The notes below the pieces were generated by a model. The model was not told where the DNA came from, ran no database searches, and was given only the letters and a program-made list of their open reading frames with translations. Positions 30,519 to 39,677 of a stretch of 64,000 nucleotides of DNA are shown here, piece by piece. Both the position numbers and the translations under genes were made by a program. This DNA is from Paludibacterium paludis. Lineage in GTDB: Bacteria > Pseudomonadota > Gammaproteobacteria > Burkholderiales > Chromobacteriaceae. How positions within the stretch are numbered: the first letter of the stretch is position 1; each line of letters opens with the position of its first letter. The DNA is taken from contig NZ_CP069161.1 of assembly GCF_018802605.1 (NCBI RefSeq), forward strand, positions 992,001-1,056,000, written 5' to 3'.

Positions 30519-30664
30519 GAGGGCCGGCTGCAATGAGCGCATGGGGTTGCCATGGACAGTTTTGTCTCCATCGTCCGTGAACTGTGGCTGTGTTTTTTCT
30601 CCGGTTTCGACGATTCTGAAGATTTTGGATGCGTAGCCCTGATTCAGACTGCACACGGAGAAGA

Positions 30665-31531
30665 ATGGTGTTCGAACGTTCACTGAGTGGTATGACGGTG
30701 ATGCTGGTGTGCCTGGCATTGCCTGCCCAGGCCCTGGCTAAAGCCCTGCCCGGCGCGGTGCGCCAGGATGCGCCGGAGATCGAGCGAGCCGCTGGCGTCG
30801 ATTCGCGTCCGTACGAGACGCTGCGTCGGGCTGGCGAAGTGTTCAACGCGTTCCACCGGCTGGCGCCCGAGGCGGTACTGCGTTACCGCCTCCATTCCCT
30901 GTCGGGCAGGCTTGAGCTGTACGCGCACGGTTTTGCCGGCAAACTTTCCGTGCCGCTGGACAAGGACCGCGGTTTTACGCTGCCGCCTGGCGCAAAACAG
31001 CAAACCGTGATCACCAATCGCCCGTCAGGCAGCGTGCAATGGCGTGTCGATGTCCGTACGCCCGGTTTGCCCGCAGACACCCGGCGGCTTGGCGATCTGA
31101 GGCTCGAATGCCTGATCGACGACATCAGTCATTTGAATCTTTCCGATGGCAGCGGGGTGAACTGCATGCCAAAACCCCGTGTGAACAAACATTGTCGCGA
31201 CGACTGGAAAGTTTGCGCGAACCGCGCGGCCGAGGCGCTGTCCGGGGCCGTGCAAGAGAGCGTTAACCGAATGGGGCAGCTCAAGCTGGAGAAAGACCTC
31301 TATGAAAAGCGCAGCTATCCTTATCTTTTCATCGCCGATCGCCCGGTCTTCACGATAATTCTGAGCGAGGGTGAACGGCGCGTTACGCTCCCCGCCGCCT
31401 GGCTCTATGGCGAACAGCTCAAGCCCGGACCGTCATTCGCCTGGCCTTATCCACGTGAATTCTTCTACTCCGTTCCGTTGTCCGACGGGGAGTGGTCTGA
31501 CGATGCCCGCGTTACGTTCGAGTATTTGTGA
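30665..31531 (+). CDS. Exported protein of unknown function
   Basis: A 288 aa protein with a signal peptide (VMLVCLALPAQALA). The mature part has no motif I recognise. It includes a basic region and several cysteines (LECLIDD, NCMPKPRVNKHCRDDWKVC) that could form disulfides, and ends in a beta-rich stretch. I start at ATG 30665, which follows GGAG at the right spacing. The stop overlaps the next ATG (TGATG), so it is coupled to the lipoprotein gene that follows. Both are probably periplasmic. Confidence 0.75.
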   Translation: MVFERSLSGMTVMLVCLALPAQALAKALPGAVRQDAPEIERAAGVDSRPYETLRRAGEVFNAFHRLAPEAVLRYRLHSLSGRLELYAHGFAGKLSVPLDKDRGFTLPPGAKQQTVITNRPSGSVQWRVDVRTPGLPADTRRLGDLRLECLIDDISHLNLSDGSGVNCMPKPRVNKHCRDDWKVCANRAAEALSGAVQESVNRMGQLKLEKDLYEKRSYPYLFIADRPVFTIILSEGERRVTLPAAWLYGEQLKPGPSFAWPYPREFFYSVPLSDGEWSDDARVTFEYL

Positions 31532-32022
31532 TGAAAAAAAGATTCGCTATCGCATTCTTTCCAGTGCTCGGCGCAGGGCTCCGGTTCGGGGTGGCCATCT
31601 TTCTGGCGTTATCCCTTGCGGCGTGCGCGACGCTGGGAAACCGGAAACTGGCCGATCTGGATCTTCTCCAGGCCGAGGCGCTGACCGCCCAGGATGCCGG
31701 CGGGCAAACCGGTATCGCCGCCAGGCTTGGCAAACCTCAGAGCGAAATCGTTTTCTCCGATGGCGGGCGCGTATGGGTATACAGTTACGTTCGACAGACG
31801 CCGAAGTGGCAAAATTTCACCAATGTTGGATTCTTGTTCAAAGCGCAGAGCAATTACGCCAAAGAATTCGTCGTGTATTTCGACCGGACCGGCGTGGTCA
31901 GGAAATGGCGGCTGTCCGAGAATTCGGCGGAAGAAAAGACCGGTCTGGCGTATCAGTTGGCCCGCAAGCCCCGCGACGAAGCCACTTTGGCGCCAGATGC
32001 GAGGGATCGCGGAGCACAATGA
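31531..32022 (+). CDS. Lipoprotein, SmpA/BamE-like domain
   Basis: A 163 aa protein with a lipobox (LALSLAAC) after a long hydrophobic signal, so it is likely anchored in a membrane. The mature part carries GIAARLGKPQSEIVFSDGGR and VWVYSY, then KEFVVYFDRTGVVRKW, the pattern of the small SmpA/OmlA (BamE-like) domain. Function is unknown; it is translationally coupled to the exported protein upstream, which may be its partner. Confidence 0.75.
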   Translation: MKKRFAIAFFPVLGAGLRFGVAIFLALSLAACATLGNRKLADLDLLQAEALTAQDAGGQTGIAARLGKPQSEIVFSDGGRVWVYSYVRQTPKWQNFTNVGFLFKAQSNYAKEFVVYFDRTGVVRKWRLSENSAEEKTGLAYQLARKPRDEATLAPDARDRGAQ

Positions 32023-32035
32023 AGCGGGCCGAGGG

Positions 32036-32044
32036 TGTTACAAT
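32036..32044 (+). promoter_or_regulatory. Extended -10 promoter before fumarate hydratase
   Basis: TGTTACAAT is an extended -10 element (TG, one base, TACAAT). No good -35 is seen, as is common for this class. Transcription would start near 32051, about 50 bases before the gene. Confidence 0.45.
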
Positions 32045-32099
32045 GGAGAATTGCCATGGTCCTATGCCATTGTCGATAACCTGATTTGCGAGACCGCTC

Positions 32100-33626
32100 A
32101 TGACCACCATCCGTCAGGAAGATTTCATTCAGAGTATCGCTGATGCGTTCCAGTACATCAGCTACTACCACCCCGTTGACTACATCAAGGCGCTCGGCGA
32201 AGCCTGGCGGCTGGAGGAAAGTCCCGCCGCCAAGGACGCCATGGCCCAGATCCTGATCAACAGCCGCATGTGCGCGGAGGGTCATCGGCCGATTTGCCAG
32301 GACACCGGTATCGCCGTGGTGTTCCTCAAGGTGGGCATGAATGTTCGGTGGGACAGTGCCCTGAGCGTTCAGGACATGGTCAACGAGGGCGTGCGACGCG
32401 CCTACAATGATCCGGACAACAAGCTGCGCGCCTCCGTGCTGCTCGACCCGGCCGGCGCGCGGCGCAATTCGCGCGACAACACGCCCGCCGTGGTGCACTA
32501 TGAAATCGTGCCCGGCGACCATCTGGAGGTGATTTGCGCGGCCAAGGGCGGCGGTTCCGAGAACAAGTCCAAGATGGTCATGCTCAATCCGTCCGATTCG
32601 ATCGTCGACTGGGTGCTGAAAACCGTTCCCACGATGGGCGCCGGCTGGTGTCCGCCGGGAATTCTCGGCATCGGCATCGGCGGCACGCCGGAGAAGGCCA
32701 TGTTGCTGGCCAAGGAATCCCTGATGGCTCCGGTGGATATCCACGAACTGAAAGACAAGGCGGCCCGCGGTGAACCCCTGAGCCGTGTCGAGGAGCTACG
32801 CCTCGAATTGCTGGAGAAAGTCAACGCGCTGGGCATCGGCGCCCAGGGCCTGGGCGGTCTGACCACGGTGCTCGACGTGAAAATCCTCGACTACCCGACC
32901 CATGCGGCATCCTTGCCGGTGGCGATGATCCCGAACTGCGCCGCGACCCGCCACGTGCATTTTCATCTGGACGGTTCGGGACCGGCGCGGCTGGAACCGC
33001 CATCGCTCGCCGATTGGCCGGAAATCCCCTACGACATGTCCGCCGGCAAGCGCGTCGATCTTGACACCATCACCCGCGAGGAAGTCGCCAGCTGGCAGCC
33101 GGGGGATGTGCTGCTGCTCAACGGCAAACTGCTCACCGGCCGTGACGCGGCCCACAAGCGCCTCGCCGACATGCTCGCCAAAGGTGAGGCGCTGCCGGTC
33201 GATTTCACCAACCGCTTCATTTACTACGTCGGCCCGGTCGACCCGGTTCGCGACGAAGTGGTCGGCCCGGCCGGTCCGACGACGGCCACGCGCATGGACA
33301 AGTTCACGCGCCAGATGCTCGAGGAAACCGGTCTGCTGGGCATGGTGGGCAAGGCCGAACGCGGGCCGGCCGCGATCGAGGCGATTCGCGACAACAAGGC
33401 GGTGTATCTGATGGCGGTGGGCGGCTCCGCTTACCTGGTGTCCAAGGCCATCAAGGCGTCGCGCGTGCTGGCCTTCGAGGACCTGGGCATGGAGGCGATC
33501 TACGAGTTCGAGGTCAAGGACATGCCGGTGACCGTGGCGGTCGACGCCTGTGGCACCTCGGTGCACCTGACCGGTCCTGCCGAATGGCGCGTGAAGATCG
33601 GCAAGATTCCGGTCAGCGCCGCCTGA
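32100..33626 (+). CDS. Class I fumarate hydratase
   Basis: A 508 aa iron-sulfur fumarase of the FumA/FumB class, interconverting fumarate and malate in the citric acid cycle. The three cluster cysteines are visible in GHRPICQDTGIAVVF (Cys66), TMGAGWCPPGILGIGIGGT and AMIPNCAATRHVHFHL. The C-terminal domain has LLNGKLLTGRDAAHKRLAD and YVGPVDPVRDEVVGPAGPTT. The [4Fe-4S] cluster makes this class sensitive to oxygen and superoxide. The gene is alone, with its own promoter-like element. Confidence 0.93.
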   Translation: MTTIRQEDFIQSIADAFQYISYYHPVDYIKALGEAWRLEESPAAKDAMAQILINSRMCAEGHRPICQDTGIAVVFLKVGMNVRWDSALSVQDMVNEGVRRAYNDPDNKLRASVLLDPAGARRNSRDNTPAVVHYEIVPGDHLEVICAAKGGGSENKSKMVMLNPSDSIVDWVLKTVPTMGAGWCPPGILGIGIGGTPEKAMLLAKESLMAPVDIHELKDKAARGEPLSRVEELRLELLEKVNALGIGAQGLGGLTTVLDVKILDYPTHAASLPVAMIPNCAATRHVHFHLDGSGPARLEPPSLADWPEIPYDMSAGKRVDLDTITREEVASWQPGDVLLLNGKLLTGRDAAHKRLADMLAKGEALPVDFTNRFIYYVGPVDPVRDEVVGPAGPTTATRMDKFTRQMLEETGLLGMVGKAERGPAAIEAIRDNKAVYLMAVGGSAYLVSKAIKASRVLAFEDLGMEAIYEFEVKDMPVTVAVDACGTSVHLTGPAEWRVKIGKIPVSAA

Positions 33627-33796
33627 GGAATCCGGCCTCCGTGTTTCCCGCAAAGGGGCGGAGGCGGGAAATTTGCCATGGATCAGGGAACATGCTTGCC
33701 GCGCGATGCCCGGCCGCTGCCGGGCGACATGGCGAAATGAAGTTGTGGGATGATACGTCCATGGATCCGGAAACCGGCGATCAAGGAGAGTCTCGC

Positions 33797-34336
33797 GTGA
33801 GCAAGTCGCACTATCATCCGCTGAGTATCGGTCTGCACTGGCTGATGTTCATTCTGTTCGTCATCGCGCTGGCCGCGATCGAGATTCGCGGCTACGTTCC
33901 CAAGGACGCCGGAGCCGAGTTCCGCGCCCAGCTGCGCCAGTGGCACATCCTCTCGGGGTTGTTCGTGTTCGTGCTGGTGTGGCTGCGCATCGCGGTCAAG
34001 CTCCGTTTCGGCGCGCCCCCCATTCTTGGCGAATCGGCCTGGCAGGTCAGGGCCGCCCACGCGCTGCACGGGCTGCTCTATCTGGTGATGATCCTGCTGC
34101 CTGTCACCGGCGTGGTGTTTTCCCAGGCGGGGGGGCGGGAGATCGGTGTTTTCGGTGTGGTGCTGCCGATGATGGTCTCCCCCGATCCCGAACTGAGGGC
34201 ACTGGTCAAGAACGTGCATGAACTGCTGGGCAACGCGGTGTATTTCCTGGTCGGTCTGCATGCCGTCGCGGCCCTGTGGCACCATTTCGTGCTCAAGGAC
34301 GATACGCTCAGGCGCATGCGTTTCAAACAGGACTGA
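33797..34336 (+). CDS. Cytochrome b561
   Basis: A 179 aa inner-membrane b-type cytochrome with four transmembrane helices (for example LHWLMFILFVIALAAIEI, HILSGLFVFVLVWLRIAV, HGLLYLVMILLPVTGVVF, HELLGNAVYFLVGLHAVAAL). The conserved heme histidines of the b561/CybB family fall at the start of helices 1, 2, 3 and 4. It probably carries electrons to quinone. I start at the GTG at 33797 because AAGGAGAG lies six bases before it and the product begins as the family does (MSKSHYHPLSIGLHW). Confidence 0.9.
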   Translation: MSKSHYHPLSIGLHWLMFILFVIALAAIEIRGYVPKDAGAEFRAQLRQWHILSGLFVFVLVWLRIAVKLRFGAPPILGESAWQVRAAHALHGLLYLVMILLPVTGVVFSQAGGREIGVFGVVLPMMVSPDPELRALVKNVHELLGNAVYFLVGLHAVAALWHHFVLKDDTLRRMRFKQD

Positions 34337-34337
34337 C

Positions 34338-34976
34338 TCAGCCGTTCTCGTCGATGACCACGTCGGTGCCGACCGGCGTGGCGTCGAACAGCTCGATCAC
34401 GTCGTCTCCCCGCATGCGCACGCAGCCTAGCGAGGTGGGCGTGCCGAACGCGACATGCCTGCCCGCGCCATGGATGTAGATATTCCTGTCGTGGCTGTCC
34501 ACCTCGCCGCCAAGATTGCGTCCCGGCTCCATGCCGCACAGCCAGAGAATCCGCGTGAGAATCCAGTCCTTGGCGGGGTAGTCGCGGTGCAGGGCGTCGG
34601 TGTATTTCCAGGGCGTCACTTCCCTGCGGAAAATGATTCTGTCGACCTCCACGCCATCTCCGATCTTTTCGCAGACACGGTGCCAGCCGCGTGGCGTTTT
34701 GTAGCTGTTGACCCGCTCCCCCGGACCGTTTTTCGCGGTGGACACGAGGTATCGCCGGGTTTCCCTGCCCCATTCGTCGAACCGGACGAGCGTCTGGCTT
34801 TTCAGCCCGATGCGGATCCAGGGCGCGCCGTAGGCGTGGGGATTCGGCTCTGTGGGTAACAGCGGCGCGGCCAGTTGCGCCTGGATGGCAAACGATTCTG
34901 TGCCGTCTGCCGGTGGTGACGCATCGCCGGCCCGGCATGCCGGAACGAGCAACAACAACAGGAAGAGCGGTTTCAT
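34338..34976 (-). CDS. L,D-transpeptidase (YkuD/ErfK family)
   Basis: A 212 aa exported L,D-transpeptidase. The catalytic motif is IYIHGAGRHVAFGTPTSLG followed by CVRMRGDDV, with the nucleophilic Cys in SLGCVRM. The N-terminus is a signal sequence with a lipobox-like LVPAC, so it may be a lipoprotein. Such enzymes cross-link peptidoglycan 3-3 or attach proteins to it in the periplasm. It begins at ATG 34976, immediately after the tadA stop on the same strand. Confidence 0.88.
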   Translation of the reverse strand: MKPLFLLLLLVPACRAGDASPPADGTESFAIQAQLAAPLLPTEPNPHAYGAPWIRIGLKSQTLVRFDEWGRETRRYLVSTAKNGPGERVNSYKTPRGWHRVCEKIGDGVEVDRIIFRREVTPWKYTDALHRDYPAKDWILTRILWLCGMEPGRNLGGEVDSHDRNIYIHGAGRHVAFGTPTSLGCVRMRGDDVIELFDATPVGTDVVIDENG

Positions 34977-34977
34977 G

Positions 34978-35823
<846 letters not shown>

Positions 35824-35830
35824 TTATAGC

Positions 35831-36670
35831 ATGAAGATTACTCTCCACATTCCTTCCCGGAGTCTTCCGCCGGATACGGCGCCCGCGCTCAAATCTCTTG
35901 CCGGCAATGGGCAAGGTTCAGCGGGGCAGGCGGCTTCTCCATCTTATATCCTGTCGCTGGGTAAAGAAAAAACTCCCGCGGATAATCCGCTGTACAGCGA
36001 TCTGCTCAATGGCGCGGACAGCATCAAGCAGCAGCGCAAGGCGTCGATCAGCCAGCGCGCCGCCCAGCTTAAGGAGGAGATCAAGTCGCTGCGCAAAATG
36101 CTGGCGATGGCGACCCGGGAAAACGCCAAGGGATTCATCGCGAGTCTGGCACGGCTCTCCCAGGAGTTGCGCAGTCTGGTCGGCGCGCTCAAGGGATCGG
36201 AAGGCGACGCGCCGCCGTCGTCCGTGACGACCGTGCAAGCCGGGGGCGGTGCCGATGCGGCCAACGGGGAGCAAGCGCAAATGGATGAGACCAAGGGGGA
36301 CGGGAAGTCCGCCGACGCGCCGACAACCGTTTCCGCCACCGGCGAGGAGAAAACGGAAGCGGATGCGGGTCAGGGATCCGTAGCCGTGGCTGCCGGAGCA
36401 TCGGTCGACCCGCAAAAGGATCCGGATGCCGCCCTCAAAGGTGAACTGGCCCAGATGGCCGGTGATTTGAAAGCGATACACCGGCATATCAAGCAACTGC
36501 TCAAGAGCGCGCCGCCCGACCGCGATACCCGGGAGCAGATGGAAAAGATCGAAAAGCAATTGACCGACAGCCTCAAGGCGTTGACGACGCAGGAAAACAG
36601 CGAGTCGAATCAGGTTTCCGTCGAGATCCGGAGCGGCGGCCCGGACGTTGGGACAGGTTCGGGCAACTGA
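35831..36670 (+). CDS. Coiled-coil protein of unknown function
   Basis: A 279 aa protein with no signal peptide or membrane segment. A helical coiled-coil stretch (about 65-120: QQRKASISQRAAQLKEEIKS, RLSQELRSLVGALKG) is followed by an acidic, low-complexity linker (about 125-205) and a second helical part (DLKAIHRHIKQLLKSAPP, REQMEKIEKQLTDSLKAL). I do not recognise a family. No Shine-Dalgarno site precedes the ATG at 35831, but the reading frame is long and in good codon use. Confidence 0.7.
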   Translation: MKITLHIPSRSLPPDTAPALKSLAGNGQGSAGQAASPSYILSLGKEKTPADNPLYSDLLNGADSIKQQRKASISQRAAQLKEEIKSLRKMLAMATRENAKGFIASLARLSQELRSLVGALKGSEGDAPPSSVTTVQAGGGADAANGEQAQMDETKGDGKSADAPTTVSATGEEKTEADAGQGSVAVAAGASVDPQKDPDAALKGELAQMAGDLKAIHRHIKQLLKSAPPDRDTREQMEKIEKQLTDSLKALTTQENSESNQVSVEIRSGGPDVGTGSGN

Positions 36671-36743
36671 CAGGCTTTTCTGATACCGGAATACCTCCAT
36701 CTTTGATATGGTTGATTTGTAATCGATCAATTAAAGGTGTTGT

Positions 36744-37112
36744 ATGTATTTTCGGTTTTTTATGTCTATTTCGTTATTCTCTATGGTTGGCGGCTTGGCC
36801 GGCTGCGCCACCAACAAGCCGATCGTGCTGCGCTATGAGACAGGTATGGTCGCGCAGTTCTATGCGGATTCCCCGGACGATGCCGAGAAAGCCACCATCA
36901 AGGCGGCCGAGGCGCATTGCGCCAAGCTCTCAAAAGAAGTGGTGGTGGTCAAGATGGATACCGGCTATCGCGGCAAGACCGACGAAACGGTCAACAAGGC
37001 GCTCAACGCCGCTTCGTCCAATCCGTTCACTCCGCCGGTGATCAAGCCCTTCATCAATGCGTTCTCGGAAAAGAATCCTTATTCCACCACGCTGACATTC
37101 CGTTGCGAATGA
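36744..37112 (+). CDS. Small lipoprotein of unknown function
   Basis: A 122 aa protein with a lipobox (VGGLAGCATNKP). The mature part has two cysteines (AEAHCAKL and TLTFRCE) that could pair. AAAGGTG lies before the ATG. The last 34 bases overlap the LuxR-family regulator on the opposite strand. No function can be assigned. Confidence 0.75.
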   Translation: MYFRFFMSISLFSMVGGLAGCATNKPIVLRYETGMVAQFYADSPDDAEKATIKAAEAHCAKLSKEVVVVKMDTGYRGKTDETVNKALNAASSNPFTPPVIKPFINAFSEKNPYSTTLTFRCE

Positions 37113-37663
37113 GCGGCTGAAAGCGTTTTTGCGCCGGCCAGAAGGCTGATCAACCGGGATCGGGTATCCACCGAGAAACTTCGCAGGAGGCCGGCCACGT
37201 GGTTCTTGGCCGTACCGGCCGACATGCCCAGCTCCCGGGCGATTTCCTTGTTGCGCTTGCCCGACAGCAGCAGGCGCAGCACATCCTGCTGCCGCGGCGT
37301 CAGCGGCGGCCTGCCGACACGGGCGAGGCAAGGCGCCCGCTCGCGAAGGGCGGCGAACAGATCGGCCGGATCCTGATCGAGCGTGATGCCGTTCCCGGGG
37401 CCCGCCCCGAAACGTAGCGGCACGACGCGTGCGCCGGGATAGCGCGCGGACAGTGCGCGGCAGAGTCCCGGTGTCTGCGCGCCGCCCAGAAGTATCAGCG
37501 CCGGCGGCCCGCTCAGCACCGAGTCCAGACCGGCCGGATCGTTCGATTCGGCGACCCCGTGAAATCCCCGTTCACGAAACAGGCAGACCAGGGCGTAGCG
37601 GATGAGGGGATGCGGGTCGACAATCGCGATGGCGGAAGAAATGGCGCTTTGGGGTCGTGTCAT
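37079..37663 (-). CDS. LuxR-family regulator with a degenerate receiver domain
   Basis: A 194 aa protein with a receiver-like N-terminus (AIAIVDPHPLIRYALVCLF) and a LuxR helix-turn-helix (LTPRQQDVLRLLLSGKRNKE, MSAGTAKNHVAGLLRSFSV). The position of the phosphoacceptor Asp reads PALILLGGAQTPG, without Asp, so it is unlikely to be controlled by phosphorylation from a kinase. No kinase is adjacent. It reads away from the RCC1-like/subtilase operon, whose upstream region has palindromes it might bind (inference). Confidence 0.82.
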   Translation of the reverse strand: MTRPQSAISSAIAIVDPHPLIRYALVCLFRERGFHGVAESNDPAGLDSVLSGPPALILLGGAQTPGLCRALSARYPGARVVPLRFGAGPGNGITLDQDPADLFAALRERAPCLARVGRPPLTPRQQDVLRLLLSGKRNKEIARELGMSAGTAKNHVAGLLRSFSVDTRSRLISLLAGAKTLSAAHSQRNVSVVE

Positions 37664-38072
37664 GACGTGATGGCCTTTGTGAGGTCAGCAATGCTTGCCA
37701 GGCGGTTTTTCTGTCCGTTGTTTCACCTTGCCCGTCATCGTGCTGACCGGATAGGGGAACGATCTGGCGCGCATTATATTTGGCGCCGTGTTCTTGTCCA
37801 GAAATATCCTCCTATATTTCACATCGATACTTTATATATCGAAATATGTTTTGACCGACCGTCCAATTTATTTCGGGTCGTTTCTCTTTTTTCATCGGTA
37901 TCGTCCTGCATTTTGTCGTATTCGTTTTTTTTAATAACTGGGTTCATATTTAATGCATATGAATGAACTGCGTTCTCCATGCCAATAGGCACATTTCTGC
38001 CCTGGGCGGAAATTGGTATATCTGATGGTGGTTTACGAAAACGCTTAATCGGTTATCAGGAGAAACGGTTAA
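37664..38072 (+). other. AT-rich divergent control region
   Basis: About 410 bases between the LuxR-type regulator (minus) and the RCC1-like gene (plus), clearly lower in GC than its surroundings from about 37800 to 37960. It contains the inverted repeats GAAATAT-N6-ATATTTC (37801-37820) and TCGATA-N7-TATCGA (37824-37842). AGGAGA at 38058-38063 is the ribosome binding site of the RCC1-like gene. No gene is convincing here. Confidence 0.6.
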
Positions 38073-39677
38073 ATGAAAAGGGTAAAACGTACAAGCCGCT
38101 GGGCCTGCATGATTTACGCGGGCCTTTGGCTGGCAGGGTGCCATGGAGGCGGAGGCGGTGGTACGGAGGGCGCGACCTTGCCTCTTGAGGTGCTTGGCGC
38201 GCGGGGCGGAACGCTGCTTGCCCGCGCCGGCCATTGTCCCCAGGGGGCGCGCCTTGTCTGGCGCGATGCGCGAGGAACGGTGGTGGCCGATGGCGAGCGG
38301 GTGGATGATCCGGTTCCCGACGAGGCGCTGACCGTGACCGCCACATGCGGCGACCGCCGTGCCGGCGCCGTGCTTGCGGTGCGTTCTGTGTTCTCGACCT
38401 CTTCCGCGTTCGCCATCCTCCGCGAGGACGGAACGGTGACGGCCTGGGGAAGCCCGGCGGCGGGTGGTGATATGGGGGGCCGCGAACCGCGCGGGGCGAT
38501 TCAGATCGCCGCGAGCGAGCGGGCTTTTGCCGCGCGCGGCAGGGATGGAGGTGTCGTGGCCTGGGGCGATGCGGCGGCGGGTGGAGACATCGGCAGACCG
38601 CTGTCCGGAATCGCCGGGTTGTACGGTTTGCACCGCGGATTTCTCGCGCGTGGCGCGGATGGGCGCGCGCATGTCTGGGGCAGTGCCATCCGGCCGTTCG
38701 ACGAGGACGGTAACCAGGACAACCTGTCCGATGTGCTGGATGCGCCGGCGCTTGACGCGTTGCGCAATGCCACTCATGTCGTGTCGAGCCTTGGCGGACA
38801 CGCGGTGTTGAAACGGGATGGCCGCGTGGCCGCCTTTGGCGATGCGCAGGTTGGCGGCGACGTTTCCCCCGTTGCCGACGATTTGTCGGATGTGGTGCGT
38901 CTGGTGGCGACGGATTACTCGATGGCGGCATTGCTCGCGGACGGTCGGGCGGTGGTCTGGGGGGGCGTGACCGATCCGGGCGTGCATGCGGGGGGGCTGT
39001 CGGGCGGTGTGCTCTCCCTGGCTTCCAACAGCGCGGTACATGCCTTGCTGCACGCCGATGGTTCGGTGAATGTGCTTGGAGTCGGTCTCCTTGGCCGGGG
39101 TGAAGAGATCAGCGGGGTACGTGGCAGGTTGACCGCGGTGCGACGGATTTACGCCAGCAAGACGGCGTTTGCCGCGCTCGGCCACGACGGTCGTGTGGTC
39201 GGCTGGGGAGATGACGAACGGATCGGGGAAAGCTTCCGGGAGGTGGAACCGCGCCTGCGCGATGTCGTTTCCATCGCCTCGACGGAAACGAGCTTCGCGG
39301 CATTGACGCGGGATGGCCGGGTCGTGACCTGGGGAGAGGCGCGCACCGGCGGCGACAGCCGGGCGGTGGCGCCGGAACTGACAGGGGTGGCGCTGCTGTT
39401 CGCCAATGACTACGCCTTCGCCGCCTTGAAAACCGATGGCACGGTGGTGACCTGGGGCGCGGCGGGCGAAGGGGGGGACAGTTCGTCCGTCCGCGGGATG
39501 CTGCGTGATGTCCGCGCCATTCACTCGACCCCCCTTGGCGGTTTTGTCGCGATTCGCCGCGACGGCACGCTGGTGGCATGGGGCAGCGCGTCGGCCGGAG
39601 GCGTGCTGCCACGCTCGCACGCGAGTCGTGTCCCCCATTCCGTCGTCAATTCTTTACGGAGTCAGTACCGATCATGA
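38073..39677 (+). CDS. RCC1-like repeat lipoprotein
   Basis: A 534 aa protein with a lipoprotein signal (LWLAGC, then a glycine run). After an Ig-like segment it holds about ten repeats of roughly 40-45 residues with the pattern FAALxxDGxVVxWGxxxxGGD (for example FAALTRDGRVVTWGEARTGG, FAALKTDGTVVTWGAAGEGG, FAARGRDGGVVAWGDAAAGG, HAVLKRDGRVAAFGDAQVGG). These are RCC1-type beta-propeller repeats; ten is more than the classical seven-blade set. Its stop overlaps the start of a secreted subtilase (ATGA), so the two are made together. The role is unknown; a surface or envelope protein that binds a partner is likely. Confidence 0.85.
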   Translation: MKRVKRTSRWACMIYAGLWLAGCHGGGGGGTEGATLPLEVLGARGGTLLARAGHCPQGARLVWRDARGTVVADGERVDDPVPDEALTVTATCGDRRAGAVLAVRSVFSTSSAFAILREDGTVTAWGSPAAGGDMGGREPRGAIQIAASERAFAARGRDGGVVAWGDAAAGGDIGRPLSGIAGLYGLHRGFLARGADGRAHVWGSAIRPFDEDGNQDNLSDVLDAPALDALRNATHVVSSLGGHAVLKRDGRVAAFGDAQVGGDVSPVADDLSDVVRLVATDYSMAALLADGRAVVWGGVTDPGVHAGGLSGGVLSLASNSAVHALLHADGSVNVLGVGLLGRGEEISGVRGRLTAVRRIYASKTAFAALGHDGRVVGWGDDERIGESFREVEPRLRDVVSIASTETSFAALTRDGRVVTWGEARTGGDSRAVAPELTGVALLFANDYAFAALKTDGTVVTWGAAGEGGDSSSVRGMLRDVRAIHSTPLGGFVAIRRDGTLVAWGSASAGGVLPRSHASRVPHSVVNSLRSQYRS

